Assembly: GCF_027922425.1 (NCBI RefSeq)
Contig: NZ_BSFQ01000010.1
Location: forward strand, 62,001-126,000
Source of the DNA: Pseudonocardia halophobica
GTDB lineage: Bacteria > Actinomycetota > Actinomycetes > Mycobacteriales > Pseudonocardiaceae
DNA length: 64,000 nucleotides
Direction of reading: 5' to 3'
The first letter of the stretch is position 1. Each line of letters begins with the position of its first letter. Below the pieces are notes generated by a model, which saw only the letters and a list, made by a program, of their open reading frames with translations, did not search any database and was not told the origin of the DNA. A program made the position numbers and the translations under genes. Of the stretch, positions 21,645 through 31,402 are shown one piece after another.

Positions 21645-21963
21645 CAGTTGCTACCTCGCATGCCGACGGACTGTGGTGGGTGCCGCGTCCACCGGCCCGT
21701 ATCGAACCCACAGCCCACGGACCGACTTCTACAACGCGTCGATGCTAACCGGTGGAGTGCGCGCCGGGGTCCCGGGGTAGTCCCGTCGGTGTCCGATCGA
21801 CGCAGGATCGGGCGGCGTCCGTCCCCCGGCCGCTAGAGTCCGGGGTCGAGCCGGACGCGCCGACCGGTCCACGCCGTCGAGGACGTGGCGGACCCGAGGG
21901 GCATGGACGTTGCCCTCGCCGGGTAGGTCGGCGCCCCCACCCACGAGGACAGGAGCTTCAGGC
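21645..21963. other. 319-bp divergent intergenic region between ctaB and tkt
   Basis: No gene is visible. On the minus strand TAGCAT near 21741-21746 and on the plus strand TAGAGT at 21834-21839 are possible -10 boxes for ctaB and tkt, neither with a convincing -35. The tkt leader would be about 120 nt and ends with AGGAG before the start. No riboswitch fold was recognised. Confidence 0.4.
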
Positions 21964-24057
21964 GTGTCTGTGACGGAGCCCGACATCGCAGCGCTGACCA
22001 CGGCGCACGTTCCGGACGACTGGACCGAGCTGGACAAGCGGGCCGTCGACACGATCCGCGTGCTCGCGGCCGACGCCGTGCAGAAGTGCGGGAGCGGTCA
22101 CCCCGGCACCGCCATGAGCCTCGCGCCGCTGGCGTACCTGCTCTACCAGCGCGTCATGCGGCACGACCCGAGCGACCCGGGCTGGGTCGGGCGGGACCGG
22201 TTCGTGCTCTCCGCCGGCCACTCCAGCCTCACGCTCTACATCCAGCTCTTCCTCGCCGGCTACGGCATGGAGATGGAGGACCTGGAGGCGCTGCGGACCT
22301 GGGGCTCCAAGACCCCGGGCCACCCGGAGCTGGAGGCCACCCCCAACGGCGTCGAGATGACGACGGGGCCGCTCGGCCAGGGCCTGTCCTCCGCGGTCGG
22401 CATGGCCATCGCCTCGCGCCGCGAGCGCGGCCTGTTCGACCCGGACGCCCCCGAGGGGTCCTCGCCGTTCGACCACTTCATCTACGTCATCGCCTCCGAC
22501 GGGGACATCGAGGAGGGCGTGACCAGCGAGGCGTCGTCCATCGCGGGCCGCCAGGAGCTCGGCAACCTGGTCGTCTTCTACGACGACAACAAGATCTCCA
22601 TCGAGGACGACACCACCATCGCGCTGTCCGAGGACACCGCGAAGCGCTACGAGGCCTACGGCTGGCACGTCCAGGTCGTCGAGGGCGGCGAGAACGTCTC
22701 GGGGATCCTCGAGGCGATCGAGAAGGCCAAGGCCGAGACCGGCCGCCCCTCGTTCATCCTGCTCCGGACGGTCATCGGCTTCCCGGCGCCGACCAAGATG
22801 AACACGGGCAAGGCGCACGGCTCCGCCCTGGGTGCGGACGAGGTCGCCGAGGTCAAGCGCATCCTCGGCTTCGACCCGGACGAGAGCTTCCAGATCGCCC
22901 CCGAGGTGCTCGAGCACACCCGCTCGGTCGGCGAGCGCCAGGGCGGCGCCATCGACCACTGGCGCAACGCCTTCGACGACTGGGCCATGCGCGAGCCGGA
23001 GCGCAAGCAGCTCTTCGACCGGCTGCTGGCCAACGCCCTGCCGGACGGCTGGGCCGACGCGCTGCCCACCTGGGAGCCGGACGCGAAGGGCCTCGCCACG
23101 CGCAAGGCGTCGGGCGAGGTGCTGAAGGCGCTGGCCCCGGTGCTGCCGGAGCTGTGGGGCGGCTCGGCCGACCTGGCCGAGAGCAACAACACCACGATGG
23201 AGGGCGCCGACTCGTTCGGCCCCAAGAGCGCCGCCACCAAGATGTGGAACGCCACCCCCTACGGCCGCACGCTGCACTTCGGCGTCCGCGAGCACGCGAT
23301 GGGCGCGATCCTCAACGGCATCGCCCTGCACGGCCCGACCCGCCCGTACGGCGGCACCTTCCTGCAGTTCAGCGACTACATGCGGCCGGCGGTGCGGCTC
23401 GGCTCGCTGATGAAGTCGGCGGCCATCTTCGTGTGGACGCACGACTCCATCGGCCTCGGTGAGGACGGCCCGACCCACCAGCCGATCGAGCACCTCGCCG
23501 CGCTGCGTGCGATCCCGAACCTCTCCGTCCTGCGCCCGGCGGACGCGAACGAGACCGCCGCCGGCTGGAAGGCCACCATCGAGTGGCAGGACGGCCCGGT
23601 CGGCATGGCGCTCACCCGGCAGAACGTGCCGACGCTGGAGGGCACCTCGGTCGAGGGCGTCAAGAAGGGCGGCTACGTCCTGGCGGACGCCTCCGACGGC
23701 GACCCGCAGGTCGTGATCATCGCCACCGGTTCCGAGGTCCAGTTGGCGGTCGCCGCCCGGAAGACCCTCGAGGCGGACGGCGTTCCCACCCGTGTGGTGT
23801 CCATGCCCTGCGTGGAGTGGTTCGACGCGCAGGACGCCGCGTACCGCGACTCGGTGCTCCCGCCGTCGGTGAAGGCCCGCGTCGCGGTCGAGGCCGGCAT
23901 CGCGATGCCGTGGTACCGGTTCGTCGGCGACGCCGGGCGGATCGTGAGCATCGAGCACTACGGCGCCAGCGCCGACGCGGCCACGCTGTTCGAGAAGTTC
24001 GGCTTCACGCCGGAGGCCGTCGTCGACGCCGCCCGCGCGAGCCTCGGCAAGTCCTGA
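21964..24057 (+). CDS. tkt: Transketolase
   Basis: 697 residues, normal length. The thiamine-diphosphate domain has [13 protein letters not shown] with His46, the metal motif [13 protein letters not shown], and the general base Glu443 in REHAMG; the C-terminal domain closes the protein. It transfers two-carbon units between ketose and aldose phosphates in the non-oxidative pentose phosphate pathway. AGGAG is 8 nt before the GTG at 21964; a second GTG two codons later has poorer spacing. It heads a six-gene operon with tal, the pgi-like gene, zwf, opcA and pgl. Confidence 0.96.
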   Translation: MSVTEPDIAALTTAHVPDDWTELDKRAVDTIRVLAADAVQKCGSGHPGTAMSLAPLAYLLYQRVMRHDPSDPGWVGRDRFVLSAGHSSLTLYIQLFLAGYGMEMEDLEALRTWGSKTPGHPELEATPNGVEMTTGPLGQGLSSAVGMAIASRRERGLFDPDAPEGSSPFDHFIYVIASDGDIEEGVTSEASSIAGRQELGNLVVFYDDNKISIEDDTTIALSEDTAKRYEAYGWHVQVVEGGENVSGILEAIEKAKAETGRPSFILLRTVIGFPAPTKMNTGKAHGSALGADEVAEVKRILGFDPDESFQIAPEVLEHTRSVGERQGGAIDHWRNAFDDWAMREPERKQLFDRLLANALPDGWADALPTWEPDAKGLATRKASGEVLKALAPVLPELWGGSADLAESNNTTMEGADSFGPKSAATKMWNATPYGRTLHFGVREHAMGAILNGIALHGPTRPYGGTFLQFSDYMRPAVRLGSLMKSAAIFVWTHDSIGLGEDGPTHQPIEHLAALRAIPNLSVLRPADANETAAGWKATIEWQDGPVGMALTRQNVPTLEGTSVEGVKKGGYVLADASDGDPQVVIIATGSEVQLAVAARKTLEADGVPTRVVSMPCVEWFDAQDAAYRDSVLPPSVKARVAVEAGIAMPWYRFVGDAGRIVSIEHYGASADAATLFEKFGFTPEAVVDAARASLGKS

Positions 24058-24086
24058 ACCCGCCACCTGAAGAAGGAGTACCGGCA

Positions 24087-25199
24087 ATGAGCACCAACGA
24101 ACGGCTCGCCGCGCTGTCCGAGGCGGGCGTCTCCATCTGGCTCGACGACCTGTCCCGCGAGCGGATCACGTCCGGCAACCTGGTCGAGCTGATCACCGAG
24201 CGGTCCGTCGTCGGCGTCACCACCAACCCGACCATCTTCGCCGCCGCGTTGAAGAACGGCGAGGCCTACAACGCGCAGGTCAACGAGCTGGCGGGCCGCG
24301 GCGCGGACATCGCGGCGTCGATCCGCGAGATCACCGTGGCGGACGTGCAGCAGGCCTGCGACGTCTTCAGCGGCACCTGGGAGGCCACCCAGGGGATCGA
24401 CGGGCGCGTGTCGCTCGAGGTCGACCCGACCCTGGCCCGGGACACCGAGGCCACCGTCGCCCAGGCGCTCGACCTGTGGAAGGCCGTCGACCGGCCGAAC
24501 CTGCTGGTGAAGATCCCGGCCACCGAGCCCGGCCTGCCGGCCATCACCCGCGCGCTGTCCGAGGGCGTGAGCGTCAACGTCACGTTGATCTTCTCGGTCG
24601 AGCGGTACAAGGCCGTCATGGAGGCGTTCCTCAGCGGCCTCGAGCAGGCCGACAAGAACGGCCAGGAGCTCTCCCGGATCGCGTCGGTCGCCTCGTTCTT
24701 CGTGTCCCGGGTGGACACCGAGATCGACGCGCGGCTCGACAAGATCGGCACGGACGAGGCCAAGGCGCTCAAGGGCAAGGCGGGCGTCGCCAACTCGCGG
24801 CTGGCCTTCGCCGCCTACGAGGAGGTCTTCGGCTCCGAGCGGTGGGCCGCGCTGGAGGCCAAGGGCGCCCGGCGGCAGCGGCCGCTGTGGGCCTCGACCG
24901 GCGTGAAGAACCCCGAGTACCCGGACACGATGTACATCACCGAGCTCGTGGTCCCGAACGTCGTCAACACCATGCCGGAGAAGACCCTGCAGGCCTTCGC
25001 CGACCACGGCGAGGTGGAGGGCGACAAGGTCACCGGCACCGCCGCCGAGGCGCAGCAGGTGTTCGACGACCTCGAGCGCGTCGGCATCGACCTCACGGAC
25101 GTCTTCCTCACCCTCGAGAACGAGGGCGTGGACAAGTTCGAGAAGTCGTGGTCCGAGCTGCAGGAGTCGGTGCAGCAGCAGCTCGACGCCGCGAAGTAG
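24087..25199 (+). CDS. tal: Transaldolase
   Basis: 370 residues, the long actinobacterial/cyanobacterial type. The Schiff-base lysine is Lys142 in [18 protein letters not shown] and [13 protein letters not shown] are further active-site segments. It exchanges a dihydroxyacetone unit between sugar phosphates alongside transketolase. AAGGAG precedes the ATG at 24087 with a 29-bp gap from tkt, so the two are co-transcribed. Confidence 0.96.
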   Translation: MSTNERLAALSEAGVSIWLDDLSRERITSGNLVELITERSVVGVTTNPTIFAAALKNGEAYNAQVNELAGRGADIAASIREITVADVQQACDVFSGTWEATQGIDGRVSLEVDPTLARDTEATVAQALDLWKAVDRPNLLVKIPATEPGLPAITRALSEGVSVNVTLIFSVERYKAVMEAFLSGLEQADKNGQELSRIASVASFFVSRVDTEIDARLDKIGTDEAKALKGKAGVANSRLAFAAYEEVFGSERWAALEAKGARRQRPLWASTGVKNPEYPDTMYITELVVPNVVNTMPEKTLQAFADHGEVEGDKVTGTAAEAQQVFDDLERVGIDLTDVFLTLENEGVDKFEKSWSELQESVQQQLDAAK

Positions 25200-25245
25200 G
25201 GCCGCGAACCAGGCCGCACCGCACGACCCCAGGAGGCTCACCCCC

Positions 25246-27006
25246 GTGACCTCGCGACCCGCCGTCGGGCTCCCCGTCGTGGAGCTCGGCGGCGGTTCCC
25301 GTCCCGGCACCGGTCCGCTGGCCCGCGAGGCCCGGCGGATCGCCACCGAGCTCGCCACGGACGTCGTCGCGTCCCGGATCACCGACGCGGACCCCTCCGC
25401 GTGGGGCCCGGCCGCCGGCGACGGCCTGGGCTGGGCGGCGCTGCCCCGCACCTCGCGCCCGCTCGTCGGCCAGGTCGACGCCCTGCGCGAGGCGTTCCGC
25501 GTGGAGGGCGCCGCGCGCGTGCTGCTCGTCGGCGATGCGCGCTGGACCCTCGGTGCGCAGGTCCTCGCCGGCGAGTCCGGCCTGCTCCGGGTGCTCGACT
25601 CCCCCGATCCCGGCGCGGTCTCGCACGCGCTGGCCGCCGACCTGAGCGGAACGGTGCTCGTCGTCGCGGACCCGGCGGGCGACACGCCGTGGATCGCGGC
25701 GGTGCACGAGCTGCTCACCGCGGCCGTCGCCGAGGAGGTCGGCGCACGCCGGGCGGCGGAGCGCACCGTGGTCCTCACCGAGGCCGGCTCGCCGCTCGAC
25801 GAGAGCGCCCGCGCCGCCGGATCCGTCGTGATCACCACCGAGCGGGACGTGCCCGGCGCGTGGTCCGTGCTCGGGGCACCCGGGCTGGTGCCCGCCGGCC
25901 TCGCCGGGGCGCCGGTCGGCGAGGCGCTCGACGACGCCCGGTCGGTGGCCGAGCTGCTCACCGCCGACGAGGCGGAGAACCCCGCGCTGGAGCTGGCCGG
26001 GGTGCTGGTCGCCGTCGGGGCGGGGGCGGTGCGCCTCGACCCCGCCGAGGGCCCGCCGGCACTGGCGGAGTGGGTCGCCGCGCTGGTCGCCGCGGCCGGG
26101 GGCTCGCCGGTGCTCGTCGACGGGACCGATCCCGACGGGCTGCCGGACGGGCCGACCCTCGCACCCGCCTCCGCCCGGCACCCCGACGCCGCGCCGGACG
26201 ACCTGTCCGAGCTCCTCGACGGGAGGTCCGGCGGCAGCATCGGGCACGCGGGCGTCGAGCCGACCGTCGACGCGTTGCTCGCCGAGGTCACCGGGGTGGG
26301 CGACGACCCGGACGAGGGCAGTGACGACGACGAGGACCTCGCCGGCGACCCCGCCGACGAGATCGTGCGCACCGGCGGCCCGCTGGGCGCCGAGCTGCTG
26401 CTGTGGCAGTACGCCGCCGCGGCGGCCTCCCGCCTGCTCGACGGCGAGGCCTTCGGCCCCGAGGCCCCCGCCACCGCGGGCGCGACCGCACCGGGGCCCC
26501 TTCCGCGGCTGGGGTCGGACGGCCTCGTCGACGTCCACGCGGCGGAGTCGCTGAGCGGCGGGGCCGGCGATCCCGGCACCGCGTTGCAGGCGCTGGTCGA
26601 CGCCGTCCCGCCGGGCGGGCACCTGGCCCTCTCCGTGTGGCTGGACCCGGCCGACGACGCGTCCGTGGCCGTGCTGCGCGGCGAGCTGGCCCGGCGGGCG
26701 GGCGTGCCCGTGACGTTCGGCTGGGGCCCGCGGGACCGCGGTGTGCTGGCGCCGTTCCGCCGGGACGACCCCCGACCGGGTGTCCTCTGCCTGGTCACGG
26801 GCGACCCGCCGGACGATCTCGTTCCCGATCCCGGGCCCGCCCTGACTAGTCTGGCGCTGACCGAGGCAGGCAGCGTCGCGGCCGACGTCGCGGCACGGGG
26901 CGTCCCCGTGCTGCGGCTGCACCTCGCGGACCGGGTGGCCGGGCTCGTCTCGCTCGCCCGCGCGGTCCAGGGGCTGCGCCCGGGTCCGGCGACCCGGACC
27001 GACTGA
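25246..27006 (+). CDS. Degenerate glucose-6-phosphate isomerase homologue
   Basis: 586 residues. Position between tal and zwf and scattered conserved framework (LGWAALPRTSRPL, VLDSPDP at 117-123, GSPLDESARAAG, LVPAGLAG, VTFGWGPR, VLRLHLADR) identify the phosphoglucose isomerase family. The phosphate-binding SIS loops are gone: GDARWTLG stands where GMGGSSLA is expected (residues 96-103), ADPAGDTPW replaces SSKSGST (141-149), PGAW replaces GGRF, and GVLAPFRRDD replaces the HSTGQ-HKGG segment. An acidic insert DDPDEGSDDDEDL is near residue 350. It probably does not isomerise glucose 6-phosphate; a structural or regulatory role, or decay, remains open. AGGAGG precedes the GTG start. Confidence 0.75.
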   Translation: MTSRPAVGLPVVELGGGSRPGTGPLAREARRIATELATDVVASRITDADPSAWGPAAGDGLGWAALPRTSRPLVGQVDALREAFRVEGAARVLLVGDARWTLGAQVLAGESGLLRVLDSPDPGAVSHALAADLSGTVLVVADPAGDTPWIAAVHELLTAAVAEEVGARRAAERTVVLTEAGSPLDESARAAGSVVITTERDVPGAWSVLGAPGLVPAGLAGAPVGEALDDARSVAELLTADEAENPALELAGVLVAVGAGAVRLDPAEGPPALAEWVAALVAAAGGSPVLVDGTDPDGLPDGPTLAPASARHPDAAPDDLSELLDGRSGGSIGHAGVEPTVDALLAEVTGVGDDPDEGSDDDEDLAGDPADEIVRTGGPLGAELLLWQYAAAAASRLLDGEAFGPEAPATAGATAPGPLPRLGSDGLVDVHAAESLSGGAGDPGTALQALVDAVPPGGHLALSVWLDPADDASVAVLRGELARRAGVPVTFGWGPRDRGVLAPFRRDDPRPGVLCLVTGDPPDDLVPDPGPALTSLALTEAGSVAADVAARGVPVLRLHLADRVAGLVSLARAVQGLRPGPATRTD

Positions 27007-27043
27007 TCGAGCCGAGAGACCGAGCCGAGAGACGGAGCGTGTC

Positions 27044-28606
27044 ATGACCAGCGGGACCAAGGGCATCCCCGCGACGACCGCGCACTGGGTGAATCCGCTG
27101 CGGGACCCCCGCGACAAGCGGCTCCCCCGCATCGCGGGCCCGTGCGGGCTCGTGATCTTCGGTGTGACCGGTGACCTGTCGCGCAAGAAGCTGATGCCGG
27201 CCATCTACGACCTCGCCAACCGCGGGCTGCTGCCGCCGGGCTTCGCGCTCACCGGCTTCGCCCGCCGGGACTGGGACGCGCAGGACTTCGGCCAGGTCGT
27301 GTACGAGGCCGTGAAGCAGCACGCGCGCACGCCGTTCCGGCAGGAGGTGTGGGACCGGCTCGCGGAGGGCTTCCGCTTCGTGCAGGGCACCTTCGACGAC
27401 GACGACGCGTTCGACCGGCTCGAGCAGACCGTGCGCGATCTCGACCGGGTCCGCGGCACCGGCGGCAACCACGCCTTCTACCTGTCGATCCCGCCGTCGG
27501 CCTTCCCGGTGGTGTGCAAGCAGCTGGCGCGGTCGGGCCTGTCCGCGCAGGACGCCGACCAGTGGCGCCGCGTCGTCATCGAGAAGCCCTTCGGCCACGA
27601 CCTGCAGTCGGCCAAGGAGCTCAACGCGATCGTCAACGACGTCTTCCCCGAGGACTCGGTCTTCCGGATCGACCACTACCTCGGGAAGGAGACGGTGCAG
27701 AACGTCCTGGCGCTGCGCTTCGCCAACCAGCTGTTCGAGCCCATCTGGAACAGCAACTACGTCGACCACGTGCAGATCACGATGGCCGAGGACATCGGCC
27801 TGGGCGGGCGCGCGGGGTACTACGACGGCATCGGCGCCGCTCGGGACGTCATCCAGAACCACCTGCTGCAGCTGCTCGCCTTCACGGCGATGGAGGAGCC
27901 GACCTCCTTCTCCTCCGACGAGCTGCGCGGCGAGAAGATCAAGGTGCTGCGGGCGACGAAGCTGGTCCAGCCGCTCGACGAGACCACCGCCCGCGGGCAG
28001 TACAGCGGCGGCTGGCAGGGCGGTGAGCTGGTCCGCGGGCTCAAGGAGGAGGAGGGCTACGACCCGAACTCCACCACCGAGACCTTCGCCGCGATCACCT
28101 GCGAGATCGAGACCCGGCGCTGGGCGGGCGTCCCCTTCTACCTGCGCACCGGCAAGCGCCTCGGTCGCCGGGTCACCGAGATCGCCGTCGTGTTCAAGCG
28201 GGCGCCGCACCTGCCGTTCGACTCCACGATGACGGAGGAGCTCGGGCAGAACGCGCTGGTCATCCGGGTGCAGCCGGACGAGGGCGTCACCATGCGGTTC
28301 GGGTCGAAGGTGCCGGGCAGCCAGATGGAGGTCCGGGACGTCACCATGGACTTCGGCTACGGCACCGCGTTCACCGAGGCCTCCCCCGAGGCCTACGAGC
28401 GGCTGATCCTCGACGTGCTGCTCGGCGAGCCCTCGCTGTTCCCGGTGAACGACGAGGTCGAGCGGTCCTGGGAGATCCTCGACCCGGTCATCGACCACTG
28501 GCACGCGCTGCCCGAGGGCCCACCGCCGTACCCCGCCGGCAGCTGGGGCCCGGAGCAGGCCAACGAGATGCTCGCCCGTACCGGCCGCAGCTGGCGCCGG
28601 CCGTAA
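27044..28606 (+). CDS. zwf: Glucose-6-phosphate 1-dehydrogenase
   Basis: 520 residues, typical length. The N-terminal NADP site reads FGVTGDLSRKKL; the substrate signature RIDHYLGKE is at about residues 208-216 with His211 and Lys215. It oxidises glucose 6-phosphate to 6-phosphogluconolactone with NADPH production, the entry step of the oxidative branch. GGAG lies 6 nt before the ATG at 27044. The downstream opcA product is needed for full activity of this enzyme type in actinobacteria and cyanobacteria, and its ribosome site overlaps the zwf stop. It corresponds to mycobacterial zwf2 (Rv1447c). Confidence 0.97.
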   Translation: MTSGTKGIPATTAHWVNPLRDPRDKRLPRIAGPCGLVIFGVTGDLSRKKLMPAIYDLANRGLLPPGFALTGFARRDWDAQDFGQVVYEAVKQHARTPFRQEVWDRLAEGFRFVQGTFDDDDAFDRLEQTVRDLDRVRGTGGNHAFYLSIPPSAFPVVCKQLARSGLSAQDADQWRRVVIEKPFGHDLQSAKELNAIVNDVFPEDSVFRIDHYLGKETVQNVLALRFANQLFEPIWNSNYVDHVQITMAEDIGLGGRAGYYDGIGAARDVIQNHLLQLLAFTAMEEPTSFSSDELRGEKIKVLRATKLVQPLDETTARGQYSGGWQGGELVRGLKEEEGYDPNSTTETFAAITCEIETRRWAGVPFYLRTGKRLGRRVTEIAVVFKRAPHLPFDSTMTEELGQNALVIRVQPDEGVTMRFGSKVPGSQMEVRDVTMDFGYGTAFTEASPEAYERLILDVLLGEPSLFPVNDEVERSWEILDPVIDHWHALPEGPPPYPAGSWGPEQANEMLARTGRSWRRP

Positions 28607-28616
28607 GGAGCCCCGG

Positions 28617-29561
28617 ATGATCGTCGACCTGCCGTCGAGCAACACCTCGGCGGTGAACAAGAAGCTGGTCGAGCTGCGCGAGCGCGGCGGCGTGCTCGCC
28701 CTCGGCCGCGTGCTCACCCTCGTCGTCGTCACGGACGACGGGGCCGCGATCGAGAGCGCCATCGAGGCCGCCAACACCGCGAGCCGCGAGCACCCCTGCC
28801 GGGTGATCGTCCTGGCGCGCGGCCAGCGCAAGGCCGCGGCCCGGCTGGACGCGCAGATCCGGGTCGGTGGGGACGCCGGCGCCAGCGAGGTGATCGTGCT
28901 GCGCGGCTACGGCGCGTTGGCCGGGGGTGAGGCCGGCGCCGGCATGGTGATGCCGCTGCTGCTGCCCGACGCCCCGGTCGTCGCCTGGTGGCCGGAGGAG
29001 GCCCCGGCCGTCCCGGCCGAGGACCCCATCGGCCAGCTCGCCCAGCGCCGGATCACCGACGCGCTGTCGTCGAAGAACCCGATCAAGGCGTTCGAGCAGC
29101 GCCGGGCGCACCACGTCGCCGGCGACACCGACCTCACCTGGACCCGGCTCACCCAGTGGCGCGCGCTGCTTGCGGCGGCGCTCGACTTCCCGCCGCACGA
29201 CGAGGTCACCGGCGCGCTGGTGGCCGGCGAGCAGGTCTCGCCGTCGACCGACCTGCTCGCGGGCTGGCTGGTCACCCGGCTCGGGGTGAAGGTCAAGCGC
29301 TCCCCCGCCTCGCGCGGCCAGGGCATGTCGCTGGTCCGGCTCAGCCGGGCGTCGGGTGCGGTCGAGCTGATCCGGCCGGACGGCAAGACGGCCACGCTGT
29401 CGCAGCCCGGCCAGCCGGACCGGATGATCGCGCTGGCCCGCCGCGGCGTGCCGGACTGCCTCGCCGAGGAGCTGCGCCGGCTCGACCCGGACGACACCTA
29501 CGGCGAGGCCCTCGCCGGCGTCGACAACATCTCCCGCGGCCGGACGGCGGTGAAGGTGTGA
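28617..29561 (+). CDS. opcA: G6PDH assembly/activation protein OpcA
   Basis: 314 residues, recognised from the conserved blocks HPCRVIVLARG, PDAPVVAWWPEEAP and DLTWTRLTQWRALLAAALDFPP. OpcA binds and activates glucose-6-phosphate dehydrogenase; it has no known catalytic activity. AAGGAG overlaps the zwf stop TAA, 7 nt before the ATG. It overlaps pgl by 4 nt (GTGA). Cys61 in HPCRV is in a conserved block; whether it takes part in redox control is not shown here. Confidence 0.94.
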   Translation: MIVDLPSSNTSAVNKKLVELRERGGVLALGRVLTLVVVTDDGAAIESAIEAANTASREHPCRVIVLARGQRKAAARLDAQIRVGGDAGASEVIVLRGYGALAGGEAGAGMVMPLLLPDAPVVAWWPEEAPAVPAEDPIGQLAQRRITDALSSKNPIKAFEQRRAHHVAGDTDLTWTRLTQWRALLAAALDFPPHDEVTGALVAGEQVSPSTDLLAGWLVTRLGVKVKRSPASRGQGMSLVRLSRASGAVELIRPDGKTATLSQPGQPDRMIALARRGVPDCLAEELRRLDPDDTYGEALAGVDNISRGRTAVKV

Positions 29562-30337
29562 GCGGCGGCGCTCCCGAGATCGCCCTCCACTCCGACGCCG
29601 ACGTGCTGGCCGCCGCCACGGCGGCGCGGCTGGTCACCCGGCTCGTCGACCTGCAGGCCACGGGGAACATCCCGCGCCTGGTGCTGACCGGCGGCGGGGT
29701 GGGCATCAAGCTCCTCGCGCACATCCGGGACTCGCCGGCCCGGGCCGCGGTGGACTGGTCGCGCGTGGAGTTCTACTGGGGCGACGAGCGCTTCCTGCCC
29801 GCCGGCGACCCCGAGCGGAACGAGACCCAGGCCCGCGAGGCGCTGCTCGACCACGTCGACGTCGACCCGTCGCTGGTCTACCCGATGGGCGCGGACGTGG
29901 GCACCGGTCCGTCGGGGGCGGACGAGGCGGCCGCGGAGTACGCCGACCTGCTGGCCCGCAAGGCGCGGCCCGAGGACCACGGGGACGTGCCCGCGTTCGA
30001 GATCACGCTGCTCGGCATGGGGGGCGAGGGGCACACGGCCTCGGTCTTTCCCGAGTCGCCGGCGGTCTACGAGACCGAGCGGACCGTGGTGCCGGTCTAC
30101 AACTGCCCCAAGCCGCCGCCGACCCGCGTCTCGCTGTCGCTCCCGGCCATCCGCACCTCCCAGGAGGTCTGGATCGTCACGGCCGGCGAGGAGAAGGCCG
30201 CGGCCGTGAGCATGGCGCTCGGCGGGGCGGGTGAGGTCGCGATCCCGGTCGCGGGTGCCCGCGGCCGGCTGCGCACCCGCTGGCTGCTCGACCGCGCGGC
30301 CGCGTCGAAGCTGCCGTCGGACCTGCGCAACCCGTAG
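29558..30337 (+). CDS. pgl: 6-phosphogluconolactonase
   Basis: 259 residues. Conserved segments are LTGGGVGIKLLAHI, VEFYWGDERFLPAGDPERN and GMGGEGHTASVFP, the last containing the active-site GEGHTAS motif of the NagB/DevB fold. It hydrolyses the lactone made by Zwf to 6-phosphogluconate. The GTG start overlaps the opcA stop by 4 nt. 6-phosphogluconate dehydrogenase is not in the window. Confidence 0.94.
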   Translation: MSGGAPEIALHSDADVLAAATAARLVTRLVDLQATGNIPRLVLTGGGVGIKLLAHIRDSPARAAVDWSRVEFYWGDERFLPAGDPERNETQAREALLDHVDVDPSLVYPMGADVGTGPSGADEAAAEYADLLARKARPEDHGDVPAFEITLLGMGGEGHTASVFPESPAVYETERTVVPVYNCPKPPPTRVSLSLPAIRTSQEVWIVTAGEEKAAAVSMALGGAGEVAIPVAGARGRLRTRWLLDRAAASKLPSDLRNP

Positions 30338-30346
30338 CGGCGATCC

Positions 30347-30721
30347 GTGCGGCACCTGATCGTCGACGGCGCCAACGTGGTCGGCGCCCGCCCGGACGGC
30401 TGGTGGCGGGACCGGGCGGGCGCGGCGGGCCGGCTCGCCGCGCAGCTCGCCGAGGCCCGGCGATCGGGGGCGCTGGCCGGGCTCGGCGACCGGGTTCTGC
30501 TGGTGCTGGAGGGGGCGGCCAAACGCGCCGACGTGCCCGACGACCTCGACGTGCTGCTCGCCCCGCGGGACGGCGACTCGGCGATGGTCGAGCTCGCCCA
30601 CGACCTCGGCGAACGGGACGAGGACGTGTGCGTGGTGACCGCGGACCGCGAGCTCACGCGACTCCTCCACGCGGTCGGCGCCAGCACGGTGAAGCCCCGC
30701 GCCCTCCTCGCCCTCCTGTGA
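30347..30721 (+). CDS. NYN/PIN-like domain protein, putative RNase
   Basis: 124 residues. The acidic sites of the NYN (PIN-like) nuclease fold are visible: Asp7 in LIVDGANVVG, Asp77 in RDGDSAMVELA and Asp101 in VTADREL. Such domains cleave RNA using a metal cluster held by these aspartates. The whole protein is the single domain. Its GTG is 9 nt after pgl, so it may be the last gene of the pentose phosphate operon, but no functional link is known. It ends next to a dispersed hairpin repeat. Confidence 0.75.
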   Translation: MRHLIVDGANVVGARPDGWWRDRAGAAGRLAAQLAEARRSGALAGLGDRVLLVLEGAAKRADVPDDLDVLLAPRDGDSAMVELAHDLGERDEDVCVVTADRELTRLLHAVGASTVKPRALLALL

Positions 30722-30768
30722 ACGAGCGGCACTCTCGTGCGGACCTCGCGCACGACGGTGCCGTTCGT
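30722..30768. repeat. Dispersed hairpin repeat, copy A (probable terminator)
   Basis: A 20-bp stem (30722-30741 with 30749-30768, three non-Watson-Crick positions) and a 7-nt loop between the convergent NYN and Lrp genes. The core GGCACTCTCGTGCG-GACCT is shared with copy B at 62542-62586; I count 36 of 45 positions identical. A mobile-looking intergenic hairpin now serving as bidirectional terminator is plausible. Confidence 0.7.
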
Positions 30769-30785
30769 CCAGTTCCGGGGCGGGG

Positions 30786-31283
30786 TCAGCGGGCGCGGGT
30801 GGAGCGGGCGGCCGCGGCGGCGCGGGCGTGCACCGCGCCGGCGACGACGGAGCGGCGCGGCAGCGGGCTCGAGTAGACGACGCTGGTGGTCACCCCGCCG
30901 AGCCCGGCGATCCGGCCCGTGACCTCCTCCAGGTGCCGCATCGTGCGGGTCCGGACGGTGAGCACGAAGCAGTCCTCGCCGGTGACGTGGTGCGCCTCGA
31001 TGATCTCAGGCGTGGTGGCGAGCAGGTCCCGGAAGGGCGTGTAGTTGCCGCTCGGGTAGCGCAGCCGGACCAGCGCCATGATCGGCAGACCGAGCTTCTC
31101 GGGGTCGACCTCGCAGCCGTAGCCGGTGATCACCCCGCTCTCCTCGAGCCGGCGCACCCGCTCGGTGACCGCGCTGGGCGAGAGCCCGACCAGCCGGCCC
31201 AGGTCGGCGTAGCTCGCCCGCCCGTCCCGCTGGAGTGCTTCCAGCAGGCGCCAGTCCGTGTCGTCCAGGGAATCCGCGGGCAT
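30786..31283 (-). CDS. Lrp/AsnC family transcriptional regulator
   Basis: 165 residues. The N-terminal helix-turn-helix (DDTDWRLLEALQRDGRASYA, LGRLVGLSPSAVTERVRRLE) is followed by the RAM effector-binding domain (IMALVRLRYPSG, HHVTGEDCFVLTVRTRT). An alanine/arginine-rich tail follows. Proteins of this family sense amino acids and control nearby or distant metabolic genes. A TAGAGT box 6 nt upstream of the ATG suggests a leaderless transcript. The divergent neighbour is a VOC protein gene, a candidate target. Confidence 0.9.
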   Translation of the reverse strand: MPADSLDDTDWRLLEALQRDGRASYADLGRLVGLSPSAVTERVRRLEESGVITGYGCEVDPEKLGLPIMALVRLRYPSGNYTPFRDLLATTPEIIEAHHVTGEDCFVLTVRTRTMRHLEEVTGRIAGLGGVTTSVVYSSPLPRRSVVAGAVHARAAAAARSTRAR

Positions 31284-31289
31284 GACGGC

Positions 31290-31295
31290 ACTCTA
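31290..31295 (-). promoter_or_regulatory. Leaderless -10 box of the Lrp gene
   Basis: On the minus strand TAGAGT is separated from the ATG at 31283 by 6 nt. The region to 31402 is the divergent promoter region shared with the VOC gene; no clear operator repeat was found. Confidence 0.5.
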
Positions 31296-31402
31296 GCCGT
31301 CGAATCCGCGGCCCCCGCTCCCCACCGATGAGTTCGTCCGGTTCGTGCCGTCTCCCCTGCAACCGAGCAGGAACCGCACGAGCCGAGCACGAGGAGTCCC
31401 CG

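Noticed and set aside
21645..21963. Small gene or riboswitch between ctaB and tkt
   Set aside because: Open frames there lack ribosome sites and coding character, and no known riboswitch core was seen.
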